Below the pieces are notes generated by a model. It searched no databases. It was not told the origin of the DNA and saw only the letters and a list, made by a program, of their open reading frames with translations. From Pseudomonadota bacterium (GTDB taxonomy: Bacteria > Desulfobacterota > Desulfovibrionia > Desulfovibrionales > Desulfovibrionaceae), in assembly GCA_023390395.1 (NCBI GenBank), contig JAEWCY010000091.1, forward strand, positions 1-47,092: 47,092 nt of DNA, in the 5' to 3' direction. The stretch's first letter is position 1. Each line of letters starts with the position of its first letter. A program made the translations under genes and the position numbers. Shown one piece after another: positions 8,023 through 14,661 of the stretch.

Positions 8023-8321
8023 CTCGTCGCACGCGCGGCTTGGCCACGGCCTCGCGGCAAAGCCCTGGCCGGCCCGCGAAGTGGCGCGCCGACGCCCGCC
8101 TCCCCGGGCGCAGACAGCCTGCCCGTGGGATGGCGCATTTTTTCCGGGCCATGGCCATCCGGCCCTGCCTTGGGGTGGACCCGGCGGGCAGTTTGGGCGA
8201 CAAGGCGGAGACGGGCCGCCTTTCCCCGCCCTTTATCGCGGGCGCGGGCACGGCCCTAAAGGATCGCGGATTCGCGACGATCAGGTGCGTATCGGCGGCC
8301 CGGGCCGCCAGGGAGGAGAGC

Positions 8322-8714
8322 ATGAAACGGCTGGCGATGGTTGTCCTGACGCTCGCCCTGGCCGGCCTGCCGGCGCTGGCGCGCCCGGCCGCCGCCTTCG
8401 ACGAGCAGGCCGTCATGGTCTGCACCTTCAAACGGGCCCTGGCCATCCTCACCTGCAAGGATCCGGACAAATACAGCTTCGTGGGCGTGCGCGACGGCGT
8501 CTACGTGTTCAACAGCTTCTTCGCCAAGGGTCACGTGGAATTCTACGTGCAGCTCAACGCCGACCGGGCCGTGTTCACCAGCCGGGCCTGGGAAGGCCGC
8601 ATGCCGGCCGGACGCATCGTCAAGGACTACAACGGCGGCTGCATCAACGTGCTGGTGGACCCTCTGCCCTGTTCGAAGTTCACCTCGGCCCGCTGCTGCG
8701 GCAGCCAGCAATAG
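8322..8714 (+). CDS. Exported cysteine-containing hypothetical protein
   Basis: A 130-residue protein with a clear Sec signal peptide (basic MKR, hydrophobic core about 4-19, and a likely cleavage site after PAAA at about 25). The mature part is about 105 residues with Cys34, Cys45 and four more near the end (GGCINVL, LPCSK, ARCCG), which could form disulfides in the periplasm. Start is ATG 8322 behind GGGAGGAGAG. It stands alone, about 340 bases after the previous gene and convergent with the zinc-ribbon gene. No family is recognised. Confidence 0.75.
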   Translation: MKRLAMVVLTLALAGLPALARPAAAFDEQAVMVCTFKRALAILTCKDPDKYSFVGVRDGVYVFNSFFAKGHVEFYVQLNADRAVFTSRAWEGRMPAGRIVKDYNGGCINVLVDPLPCSKFTSARCCGSQQ

Positions 8715-8736
8715 CCGGCACGCCGCCTCGCGTGGC

Positions 8737-8772
8737 GTACTGTAAAAAATATGGTAATATTTTTTACAGTAC
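8737..8772. repeat. Perfect 16-bp AT-rich inverted repeat (first of three)
   Basis: GTACTGTAAAAAATAT (8737-8752) and its exact reverse complement (8757-8772) flank GGTA. It lies between two convergent genes and ends in a T-run on either strand, so a bidirectional terminator is possible. The core TGTAA...TTACA also resembles a dimeric-regulator site. It is strikingly AT-rich for this genome. Confidence 0.8.
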
Positions 8773-8794
8773 AATAATTATTTCGGATTATTGT
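8771..8794. repeat. Perfect 8-bp inverted repeat (second of three)
   Basis: ACAATAAT (8771-8778) and ATTATTGT (8787-8794) with an 8-base spacer. It shares two bases with the repeat before it and one with the repeat after it. Confidence 0.7.
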
Positions 8795-8825
8795 TCTCGA
8801 AATCCGCATGCACGCATTTCGAGAA
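8794..8825. repeat. Perfect 10-bp inverted repeat (third of three)
   Basis: TTCTCGAAAT (8794-8803) and ATTTCGAGAA (8816-8825). The 12-base spacer contains the palindrome GCATGC. It ends 8 bases before the stop of the minus-strand zinc-ribbon gene. Confidence 0.75.
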
Positions 8826-8832
8826 TGCGACG

Positions 8833-9159
8833 CTAGAGGCGGCGCAGCGCAAGGACCAGGGCGCACACGGCCACGGCCGGATAGAGCGGCCACAAGGCCC
8901 CGGCGTACTGGCAGGCCACGGCCGTGCCGGCCAGGACGACGCCCAGGACGCTGGCCTCGACGTAGGGACCAAGCCCCCGACCGGGCCGGGTCCAGCCCTG
9001 GAAGTCGAGCAGCCGGGGTCCTTCTTTTTTCCGCGCGCCCGCCTCGCCAACCTCGTCCTCGCCGTCGCCGCCCTGGCGGCCGGATTGCAGCTTGTGCCCG
9101 CACACCGGGCAAAAACGGGTCTCGTCGGGGCTCTCGGCCCCGCATTTGGTGCAGCGCAT
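8833..9159 (-). CDS. Zinc-ribbon membrane protein
   Basis: A 108-residue protein. The N-terminal zinc ribbon has CX2C-X10-CX2C ligands at Cys3, Cys6, Cys17 and Cys20, followed by a charged linker (about 25-50) and two hydrophobic helices (about 68-84 and 86-104). This is the layout of small zinc-ribbon-domain membrane proteins of unknown role. Start is ATG 9159 with GGAG about 12 bases upstream; an in-frame TTG at 9186 is an alternative that adds nine residues. It is divergent from the ferredoxin gene and convergent with the exported protein at 8322. Confidence 0.75.
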   Translation of the reverse strand: MRCTKCGAESPDETRFCPVCGHKLQSGRQGGDGEDEVGEAGARKKEGPRLLDFQGWTRPGRGLGPYVEASVLGVVLAGTAVACQYAGALWPLYPAVAVCALVLALRRL

Positions 9160-9248
9160 GCTCGAAGTCAGCTCCGGCGTTGACAAGCCAGGGACCGAGC
9201 ATAGATGGAAAGAGGCCCGACCGCCACCGAAGAAACCAAGGACCCCGC

Positions 9249-9446
9249 ATGGAGACGACCCCGCACGGCTACAGCGTCAACCTCGTGTGCTGCAACGGCT
9301 GCGGCGCCTGCGCCAGCTTGCTTCCGGAGCTTTTCGCCATGGACGCGGTCTCGGAGAAACCCGTCCTCCTGCTGCCCGAAGCCCCGGCCGAGGCCATCGA
9401 ACGGGCCATGGCCTTCTGCCCCCACGACTGCATCGAAATGGACTGA
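9249..9446 (+). CDS. Small single-cluster ferredoxin
   Basis: A 65-residue soluble protein predicted to carry one [4Fe-4S] cluster: Cys15, Cys18 and Cys21 in CNGCGAC plus Cys57 in the CP motif near the end. Cys14 and Cys61 are extra. The length fits monocluster ferredoxins such as Desulfovibrio ferredoxin I. Start is ATG 9249; no strong ribosome binding site is visible. It lies 70 bases upstream of a MarR gene and 560 bases upstream of a molybdopterin oxidoreductase, so it is a natural candidate electron carrier for that enzyme (inference from position). Confidence 0.85.
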   Translation: METTPHGYSVNLVCCNGCGACASLLPELFAMDAVSEKPVLLLPEAPAEAIERAMAFCPHDCIEMD

Positions 9447-9480
9447 GCCGTCCCGCCGCCGGCGGCTGGGAAGATCGCTC

Positions 9481-9510
9481 TTGACGCAGCCAAAAAGTTG
9501 CGTACACAAC
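9481..9510 (+). promoter_or_regulatory. marR promoter with overlapping operator (copy 1)
   Basis: TTGACG (9481-9486), a 16-base spacer and TACACA (9503-9508) form a plausible promoter just before marR. The segment 9491-9509 reads CAAAAAGTTGCGTACACAA; an almost identical 19-mer precedes the oxidoreductase. Its core TTGCGTACACAA is a near-palindrome (TTG-N6-CAA around GTAC), as expected for a MarR dimer. Autoregulation is inferred. Confidence 0.6.
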
Positions 9511-9516
9511 AAATTC

Positions 9517-9957
9517 ATGACACCCTTCTACGACCGCAAGCAGTCCCTCGGCCACCTAAGCGCCCTGGCCCACCGGCTCTTCAACAACCGGCTCGGCAGG
9601 CGCTTCCGGGAGGCGGGCCTCGACCTGACGGCCGAGCAGTGGGGCGCGATCCTCGTGCTGGCGGGCGGCGAGGCCATGACCCAGCAGCAGCTCGGGGCGC
9701 GGCTTTTCCTGGAGAAATCCAGCGTGAGCCGGCTGGTGGAGGGACTCGAACGACACGGCTGGGTCATCCGCACCCAGGACCCGGACGACGGCCGGCAAAA
9801 GCTGGTCGCGCTCACGCCGCAGGCGACCGCCGTCCGGGACCGCTGCGCGGACGTCGCCCGGGGCGTGCTGGAAGAGGCCCAGCGCGGCCTGGACGAAGAG
9901 GAACGGCGTGCCTGCCGGGCGCTCCTCTCGCGCATCATCGGGAACCTGGCCGACTGA
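9517..9957 (+). CDS. MarR-family transcriptional regulator
   Basis: A 146-residue winged-helix regulator. The N-terminal helix is followed by the DNA-binding region (about 40-100): LTAEQWGAILVLAGG, then MTQQQLGARLFLEKSSVSRLVEGLE as helix-turn-helix and a wing with DPDDGRQKLVALT, the DxRxxxxxLT-type signature of MarR proteins. Start is ATG 9517. It lies between a ferredoxin gene and a molybdopterin oxidoreductase. Near-identical palindromic sites precede both its own gene and the oxidoreductase, so it probably represses both and is released by a small ligand, perhaps the oxidoreductase substrate. That is inference. Confidence 0.93.
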   Translation: MTPFYDRKQSLGHLSALAHRLFNNRLGRRFREAGLDLTAEQWGAILVLAGGEAMTQQQLGARLFLEKSSVSRLVEGLERHGWVIRTQDPDDGRQKLVALTPQATAVRDRCADVARGVLEEAQRGLDEEERRACRALLSRIIGNLAD

Positions 9958-9958
9958 T

Positions 9959-9972
9959 CCCCGGCAACGGGG
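9959..9972 (+). other. Small hairpin with GCAA loop after marR
   Basis: CCCCG and CGGGG flank a GCAA (GNRA-type) tetraloop two bases after the marR stop and directly before operator copy 2. There is no T-run, so it is more likely a pause or stability element than a full terminator. Confidence 0.45.
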
Positions 9973-9992
9973 CAAAAAGTTGCATACACAAT
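9973..9992 (+). promoter_or_regulatory. Operator copy 2, upstream of the oxidoreductase
   Basis: CAAAAAGTTGCATACACAA (9973-9991) differs from the site upstream of marR (9491-9509) by a single base. It ends about 18 bases before the oxidoreductase start. A TACACA at 9985-9990 could serve as -10, but no good -35 is seen. Confidence 0.6.
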
Positions 9993-10009
9993 CATATGAA
10001 GGAAAACAT

Positions 10010-12136
10010 ATGGAACCGTGCCGCACCGTCCGCACCTCCTGCCGCGGCTGCCACGGCGTGTGCCAGGTGCTCGTGCACCTGGACGCCGACGGCCGCCCCG
10101 TAAAGATCACGGGCGACCCCGAGAGCCCGACGAGCAAGGGCTACATCTGCCCCAAGGGGGCCGCCGGCATCGAGACCGCCACGCATCCGCGCCGGCTGCT
10201 CCATCCGCTGCGCCGGGCCGGTCCGCGCGGCAGCGGCCGATGGGAGCGCATAAGCTGGGAGGAGGCGCTCTTGGGCATGGCGGAAACGTTCGACGCCGTG
10301 CGCCGGGAATCCGGGCCGGAGTTCGTCGCCCTGTGCCAGGGCACGGGCCGGCCCTACACCGAGTTCACCGGCCGCTTCCTCCACGCCTTCGGTTCGCCCA
10401 ATTTCGTGACGCCCGGCCACAACTGCTTCCTGCCCCGCGTGATCTCCTCGTCGATCACCATGGGCTGGCTGCCCGTGGCCGACATCTACGGCCACGGCGG
10501 CGCGTCCCCGCGCTGCATTTTCCTCTTCGGCTGCAACTCCCCGGAGACCGGCGCGGCCGACGGCATGTGCGGGGCCATGGTGAGGCGCGCCCTGCGCCAG
10601 GCCGAGCACGTCCTCGTGGCCGATCCCAGGCGCACCCGGACCGCCGCCGGTGCGTCGCTGCATTTGCAACTGCGCCCGGGCACGGAATGCGCCCTGGCCC
10701 TGGCCCTGCTCCACGTCGTCATCGGCGAAGGGCTTCACGACGCCGCCTTCGTGCGCGACTGGTGCGCCGGCTTCGGGGAGCTGGCCGCCCACGTGCGGCC
10801 CTTTTCGCCGGATTGGGCCGCCTCCGTCACGCGCGTCCCGGCCGAGGCCATCCGCCGGGCCGCCCGGATCTTCGCCACGTCCCGGCCCGGCTGCTTCCTG
10901 TGGGGCAACGGCATCGACACCAGCGTCAACGCCTTCCAGACGGGCCGGGCGCTGCTGCTGCTCGCGGCCGTGACCGGCAACCTCGACGTGCCGGGCGGCA
11001 TGGTGCGCTGGGTCGCGCCCGAGGGGCTGCGGAGCAAGTCGCCGCTGGAAAACCACGACGTCCTCGGCGGGCAGTTCCTCTCGCCCGGGCAGAAGGCGCG
11101 CATGATCGGCGCGGGCCGCTTCCCCTTCGCCCCGGGCTGCCACCAGCCGAGCTTCTGGGAAGCCTGCCGCTCGGGCGAGCCCTACCGACCGCGCGCCGTG
11201 TGGCTGGTCGGCACCAACCCCATGCTTACGGCCACCCGGGGGGACATCATCGAGGAGGCGCTGCGCGACCGTCTGGAATTCACGGCGGTCTCGGACTTCT
11301 TCATGACGCCGGCCGCCGAGCTGGCCGACCTGGTCCTGCCGGCGGCCCATTGGCTGGAGCAGGACGACGTGGTGAACTTCCACAAGCTGTGGTGCGTGCT
11401 GGCCCGGCGCAAGGTCATGCAGGCGGGCGAGGCCCGCGACGACCGGGCCGTCATCCTGGACCTGGCCCACCGCCTGGGGCTTGGCGAAGCCTTTCCCTGG
11501 CCCGACTGGGACGCCTACCTGGCCTGGCTCCTCGAACCCTCGGGCATGACTTTCGGGGAATTCGCCGAGAAAGGGATCGTCCTCGGCAGGATGCGCTACA
11601 GGAAATACGAGACGGAAGGCTTTCACACCCCAAGCGGCCGGGTGGAGCTCGTCAGTTCGGTGATGGCCAGGACGGGCCGGCCGCCCCTGCCCGTCTACGC
11701 GGAGCCGCCGCTCTCGCCGGTCTCGGCCCCGGAGACGGCCGCCGCCTATCCGCTCATCCTCATGACCGGCTGCAAGACCCTGCCCTTCTTCCACTCCGAG
11801 GGGCGCCAAATCGCGTCCCTGGCCAGGCTGCGGCCCGGGCCCCGGGTGGCCGTGCATCCCGACACCCTGGCCGGGCTCGGCCTCGCCCCGGACGCGCCGG
11901 TGATCGTGGTCACGCCTCACGGCCGGGCACGATTTTTCGCCCGGGCCGACGACGGCCTGGACCCGGACGTGGTCCAGGCCGACCACGCCTGGTGGCGTCC
12001 CGACCTGCCGGGGCCGGAGCACGGCTGGCGCGAAAGCTGCGCCAACCTGCTCTTCGGCCACGACCACTTCGACCCGGACTGCGGCGCGGAGCCCCTCAAG
12101 TGCGGCCTGTGCCGCCTCGAGGCCGCGCCGACCTAG
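10010..12136 (+). CDS. Molybdopterin (Mo/W-bisPGD) oxidoreductase of the DMSO-reductase superfamily
   Basis: A 708-residue cytoplasmic enzyme with no Tat or Sec signal. The N-terminal [4Fe-4S] site is Cys11, Cys14, Cys18 and Cys47, followed by the conserved Lys49 (CPKG). The probable metal-ligand Cys139 lies in GHNCFLPR. Pterin-binding segments include FLFGCNSPET and VLVADPRRTRTA, with GTNPM further on and a C-terminal molybdopterin-dinucleotide domain (LILMTGCKTLPFFHSEGRQ). The N-terminal 180 residues resemble the acetylene hydratase / polysulfide-thiosulfate reductase branch more than formate dehydrogenase. His15 sits where acetylene hydratase has its catalytic Asp (from memory). Start is ATG 10010 with GAAGGA 7-12 bases upstream. 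No membrane or 4-cluster subunit is adjacent; the nearby ferredoxin may be the partner. The substrate is unknown. Confidence 0.9.
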   Translation: MEPCRTVRTSCRGCHGVCQVLVHLDADGRPVKITGDPESPTSKGYICPKGAAGIETATHPRRLLHPLRRAGPRGSGRWERISWEEALLGMAETFDAVRRESGPEFVALCQGTGRPYTEFTGRFLHAFGSPNFVTPGHNCFLPRVISSSITMGWLPVADIYGHGGASPRCIFLFGCNSPETGAADGMCGAMVRRALRQAEHVLVADPRRTRTAAGASLHLQLRPGTECALALALLHVVIGEGLHDAAFVRDWCAGFGELAAHVRPFSPDWAASVTRVPAEAIRRAARIFATSRPGCFLWGNGIDTSVNAFQTGRALLLLAAVTGNLDVPGGMVRWVAPEGLRSKSPLENHDVLGGQFLSPGQKARMIGAGRFPFAPGCHQPSFWEACRSGEPYRPRAVWLVGTNPMLTATRGDIIEEALRDRLEFTAVSDFFMTPAAELADLVLPAAHWLEQDDVVNFHKLWCVLARRKVMQAGEARDDRAVILDLAHRLGLGEAFPWPDWDAYLAWLLEPSGMTFGEFAEKGIVLGRMRYRKYETEGFHTPSGRVELVSSVMARTGRPPLPVYAEPPLSPVSAPETAAAYPLILMTGCKTLPFFHSEGRQIASLARLRPGPRVAVHPDTLAGLGLAPDAPVIVVTPHGRARFFARADDGLDPDVVQADHAWWRPDLPGPEHGWRESCANLLFGHDHFDPDCGAEPLKCGLCRLEAAPT

Positions 12137-12146
12137 CGCCCCGGCC

Positions 12147-14378
12147 TCAGCCGCACTTGGTGTAGCCGCAGCCCTTGCACACGTGGCAGCCTTCCTCGAA
12201 GGTCAGCTCGCCGCCGCAGTCCGGACACTGGGGATGGCCCAGGTTGCCGGTGTCGTCGAGGACCTTGCGGCCCTGGAGGTAGCGGTTTTCCAGCACCCAG
12301 GACACGGCGTCCGGAATGGAGAGCAAAAGGCCCTTCTTCTGGAAGACCGGGTTCTCGCCGCCGATGCCCTTGAGCTGGCCCACGATGTCGGCCACGTTCA
12401 CGCCCGAGCGCAGGGCCAGCGACACCAGCCGGCCGATGGCCTCGGCCTTGGCCGTGACCGAACGGCCCGACTTGCCGATGGTGGCGAACACCTCGAAGGG
12501 CTTGCCATCCACCTCGTTGACCGTGAGGTAGAGCTCGCCCAGGCCCGTCTTGACCTTCTGGGTGAAGCCGAAGACGATGTCCGGCCGCACGCGCACCTTG
12601 CTCTGCGGCTTGGCCGGATCGGCCGGCGCGCCGTCGCCCGTGCACAGCACCTGGTTCGACTTGCAGCCGTCGCGGTAGACGGTCACGCCCTTGCAGCCCA
12701 GCTCATAGGCCAGCCAGTAGATCTCCCGGATGTCCTCCTTGGACGCGGCGCCCGGCAGGTTCACGGTCTTGGACACGGCGTTGTCCGTGTACTTCTGGAA
12801 GGCGGCCTGCATCTTGAGGTGCCAGACCGGCTCGATGTCCATGGCCGTGACGAAGACCTCGCGCAGCTCCTCGGGCAGCATGCCGATGTGGGCGATGGTG
12901 CCCTTGCGCGTGACCTCCTCCATGAGGCTTTCGGAGTAGGCCCCGGCCTGCTGCATGGCCGCCACGAAATGGGGGTTGGCCTCCACGAGCTTTTCGCCGT
13001 CCATGACGTTGCGGGAAAAGGCCAGGGCGAAGAGCGGCTCGATGCCCGACGAACAGCCGGCGATGATGGAGAGCGTGCCTGTCGGGGCGATGGTGGTGGT
13101 GGTGGCGTTGCGGTAGGGGCCCAGGTTGCGCTTGCCGAAGACCGAGTCGGCGTAGGCCGGGAAGGGGCCGCGCTCGGCGGCCAGGGTCTTGGAGGCGGAG
13201 CGGGCCTCGGCCTGGATCGTCTCCATGATCCTTTCCGCCAGGCTCAGGGCCTCGGTGCCGTCGTAGGGGACGCCGAGGAGAAAGAGCAGGTCGGCGAAGC
13301 CCATGAGGCCGAGGCCGATCTTGCGGTTGGCGTGGACCATCTCCGTGATCTGGGGGAGGGGATACTGCGAGGCGTCGATGACGTCGTCGAGAAAGCGCAC
13401 GGCCAGGTGCACGGTCTCGGTCAGGCCCTTCCAGTCGATGCCGTCCGGGGCCTTCGGGTCGTAAAAGACCGACAGGTTGATGGAACCCAGGTTGCAGGCC
13501 TCGTAGGGCAGAAGCGGCTGCTCGCCGCAGGGATTGGTGGACTCGATGGCCCCCAGCGCCGGGGTGGGGTTGTCGCGGTTGATGCGGTCGATGAACACGA
13601 TGCCCGGATCGCCGGATTCCCAGGCCTTCCTGACCAGGAGATCGAACACCTCGGCCGCGCTCTGCCGGCCCACGGCCTTGCCGTCGCGGGGATCGACCAG
13701 GTCGTAGTCCTCGCCCTTTTCCACGGCCTGCATGAAGCGCTCGGTCAGGGCCACGGAGATGTTGAAGTTTTGGAGCTCGTTTTCCCGTTCCTTGCAGGTG
13801 ATGAATTCCAGGATGTCGGGGTGGTCCACCCGCAGGATGCCCATGTTGGCCCCGCGCCGGGTGCCGCCCTGCTTGACCTGTTCCGTGGCGGTGTTGAAGA
13901 TCCGCATGAAGGACACCGGTCCCGAGGCCACGCCGCCGGTCGAGCCCACCCGGCTTTTTTTCGGCCGCAGGCGCGAGAAGGAAAAGCCCGTGCCGCCGCC
14001 GGACTTGTGGATGAGCGCCGCGTACTTCACGGCGTCGAAGATCTCCTCCATGGAATCCCCCACCGGCAGCACGAAGCAGGCGGCCAGCTGCCCGAGCGGC
14101 GCGCCGGCGTTCATGAGGGTGGGGGAGTTGGGCAGAAAGCGCATGCCGGTCATGAGGTCGTAGAACGCCCGGGCCAGGGCCTCGGGGGCGTACGGCGACT
14201 TGTCGTACTTGGCCTCCTCGGCGGCGATGGCCGAGGCCACGCGCCAGAAAAGCCCGCGCACGTCCTCGACGGGCGCGCCGTCCGGATTTTTTTGCAGGTA
14301 GCGCTTGGTCAGGACCACCTGGGCGTTGGCGTTGACTCCGGCTTCGGGCAGATCGGCGGGCATGGGCAGGGTTGTCAT
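12147..14378 (-). CDS. nrdJ: Adenosylcobalamin-dependent (class II) ribonucleoside-diphosphate reductase
   Basis: A 743-residue enzyme that makes deoxyribonucleotides using the 5'-deoxyadenosyl radical from B12, independent of oxygen. The catalytic triad is visible in NPCGEQ (Asn282, Cys284, Glu286). The redox cysteine pair is Cys101 (AACFVLP) and Cys295 (EACNLGS). PTGTLSIIAGCSSGIEPLFA is the conserved phosphate-binding region. The C terminus holds a zinc-ribbon-like cysteine cluster (CPDCGG...CHVCKGCGYTKCG), which also supplies the shuttling thiols. Start is ATG 14378 with TAGGAA about 10 bases upstream. It is convergent with the oxidoreductase at a gap of only 10 bases. With nrdD at 26437 this gives class II and class III enzymes in one window. 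Confidence 0.96.
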   Translation of the reverse strand: MTTLPMPADLPEAGVNANAQVVLTKRYLQKNPDGAPVEDVRGLFWRVASAIAAEEAKYDKSPYAPEALARAFYDLMTGMRFLPNSPTLMNAGAPLGQLAACFVLPVGDSMEEIFDAVKYAALIHKSGGGTGFSFSRLRPKKSRVGSTGGVASGPVSFMRIFNTATEQVKQGGTRRGANMGILRVDHPDILEFITCKERENELQNFNISVALTERFMQAVEKGEDYDLVDPRDGKAVGRQSAAEVFDLLVRKAWESGDPGIVFIDRINRDNPTPALGAIESTNPCGEQPLLPYEACNLGSINLSVFYDPKAPDGIDWKGLTETVHLAVRFLDDVIDASQYPLPQITEMVHANRKIGLGLMGFADLLFLLGVPYDGTEALSLAERIMETIQAEARSASKTLAAERGPFPAYADSVFGKRNLGPYRNATTTTIAPTGTLSIIAGCSSGIEPLFALAFSRNVMDGEKLVEANPHFVAAMQQAGAYSESLMEEVTRKGTIAHIGMLPEELREVFVTAMDIEPVWHLKMQAAFQKYTDNAVSKTVNLPGAASKEDIREIYWLAYELGCKGVTVYRDGCKSNQVLCTGDGAPADPAKPQSKVRVRPDIVFGFTQKVKTGLGELYLTVNEVDGKPFEVFATIGKSGRSVTAKAEAIGRLVSLALRSGVNVADIVGQLKGIGGENPVFQKKGLLLSIPDAVSWVLENRYLQGRKVLDDTGNLGHPQCPDCGGELTFEEGCHVCKGCGYTKCG

Positions 14379-14408
14379 GGGCGGGCGTTCCTACGGTTTC
14401 GGTGTCGC

Positions 14409-14434
14409 AAAAAAAGGGCGGCCGCGTGCGCGGC
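14409..14434 (-). promoter_or_regulatory. Attenuator-like hairpin in the nrdJ leader
   Basis: Read on the minus strand, a 6-bp GC stem (GCCGCG / CGCGGC, 14434-14421) is followed by CGCCC and seven T (14415-14409), about 31 bases before the nrdJ ATG. This looks like a weak intrinsic terminator inside the leader. The five bases between stem and T-run make it non-canonical. Confidence 0.35.
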
Positions 14435-14445
14435 TTGAAAATTCA

Positions 14446-14480
14446 ACAAGCTATTCCAGCCTGTTCCAACAACAGCTTGT
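14446..14480. promoter_or_regulatory. Inverted repeat upstream of nrdJ, possible regulator site
   Basis: ACAAGCT (14446-14452) and AGCTTGT (14474-14480) are exact inverted repeats 21 bases apart, 68-102 bases upstream of nrdJ. The position suits a reductase regulator such as NrdR, but the arms do not match an NrdR box I can recognise. Confidence 0.35.
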
Positions 14481-14601
14481 ACGGAAGCAGACGGTCCCCA
14501 ACAGGATGGGAACCTACACCAGCCCGCCCGGAAAGGGAACCACCGTCGGGGCCGGGACGCCAGGGGACATGGCGCGCCCGCCCGGCCCGAAGCGCCGGAA
14601 T

Positions 14602-14633
14602 AAAAAGGCCGGGACCAACGTCCCGGCCTTTTT
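14602..14633 (-). terminator. Rho-independent terminator of lon
   Basis: A perfect 14-bp stem (AAAAAGGCCGGGAC / GTCCCGGCCTTTTT) around a 4-base loop, 28 bases beyond the lon stop on the minus strand. The A and T tracts make it potentially bidirectional. Confidence 0.92.
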
Positions 14634-14661
14634 CGCAATCCTGGTTCCGTATCCGGTCCCC

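Noticed and set aside
12183..14438. A 751-codon plus-strand frame opposite nrdJ
   Set aside because: nrdJ is unambiguous on the other strand, and the antisense product has no family character.
14379..14661. Cobalamin riboswitch upstream of nrdJ
   Set aside because: The B12-box and other conserved cobalamin aptamer blocks are not visible; only a simple hairpin and a dyad are present.
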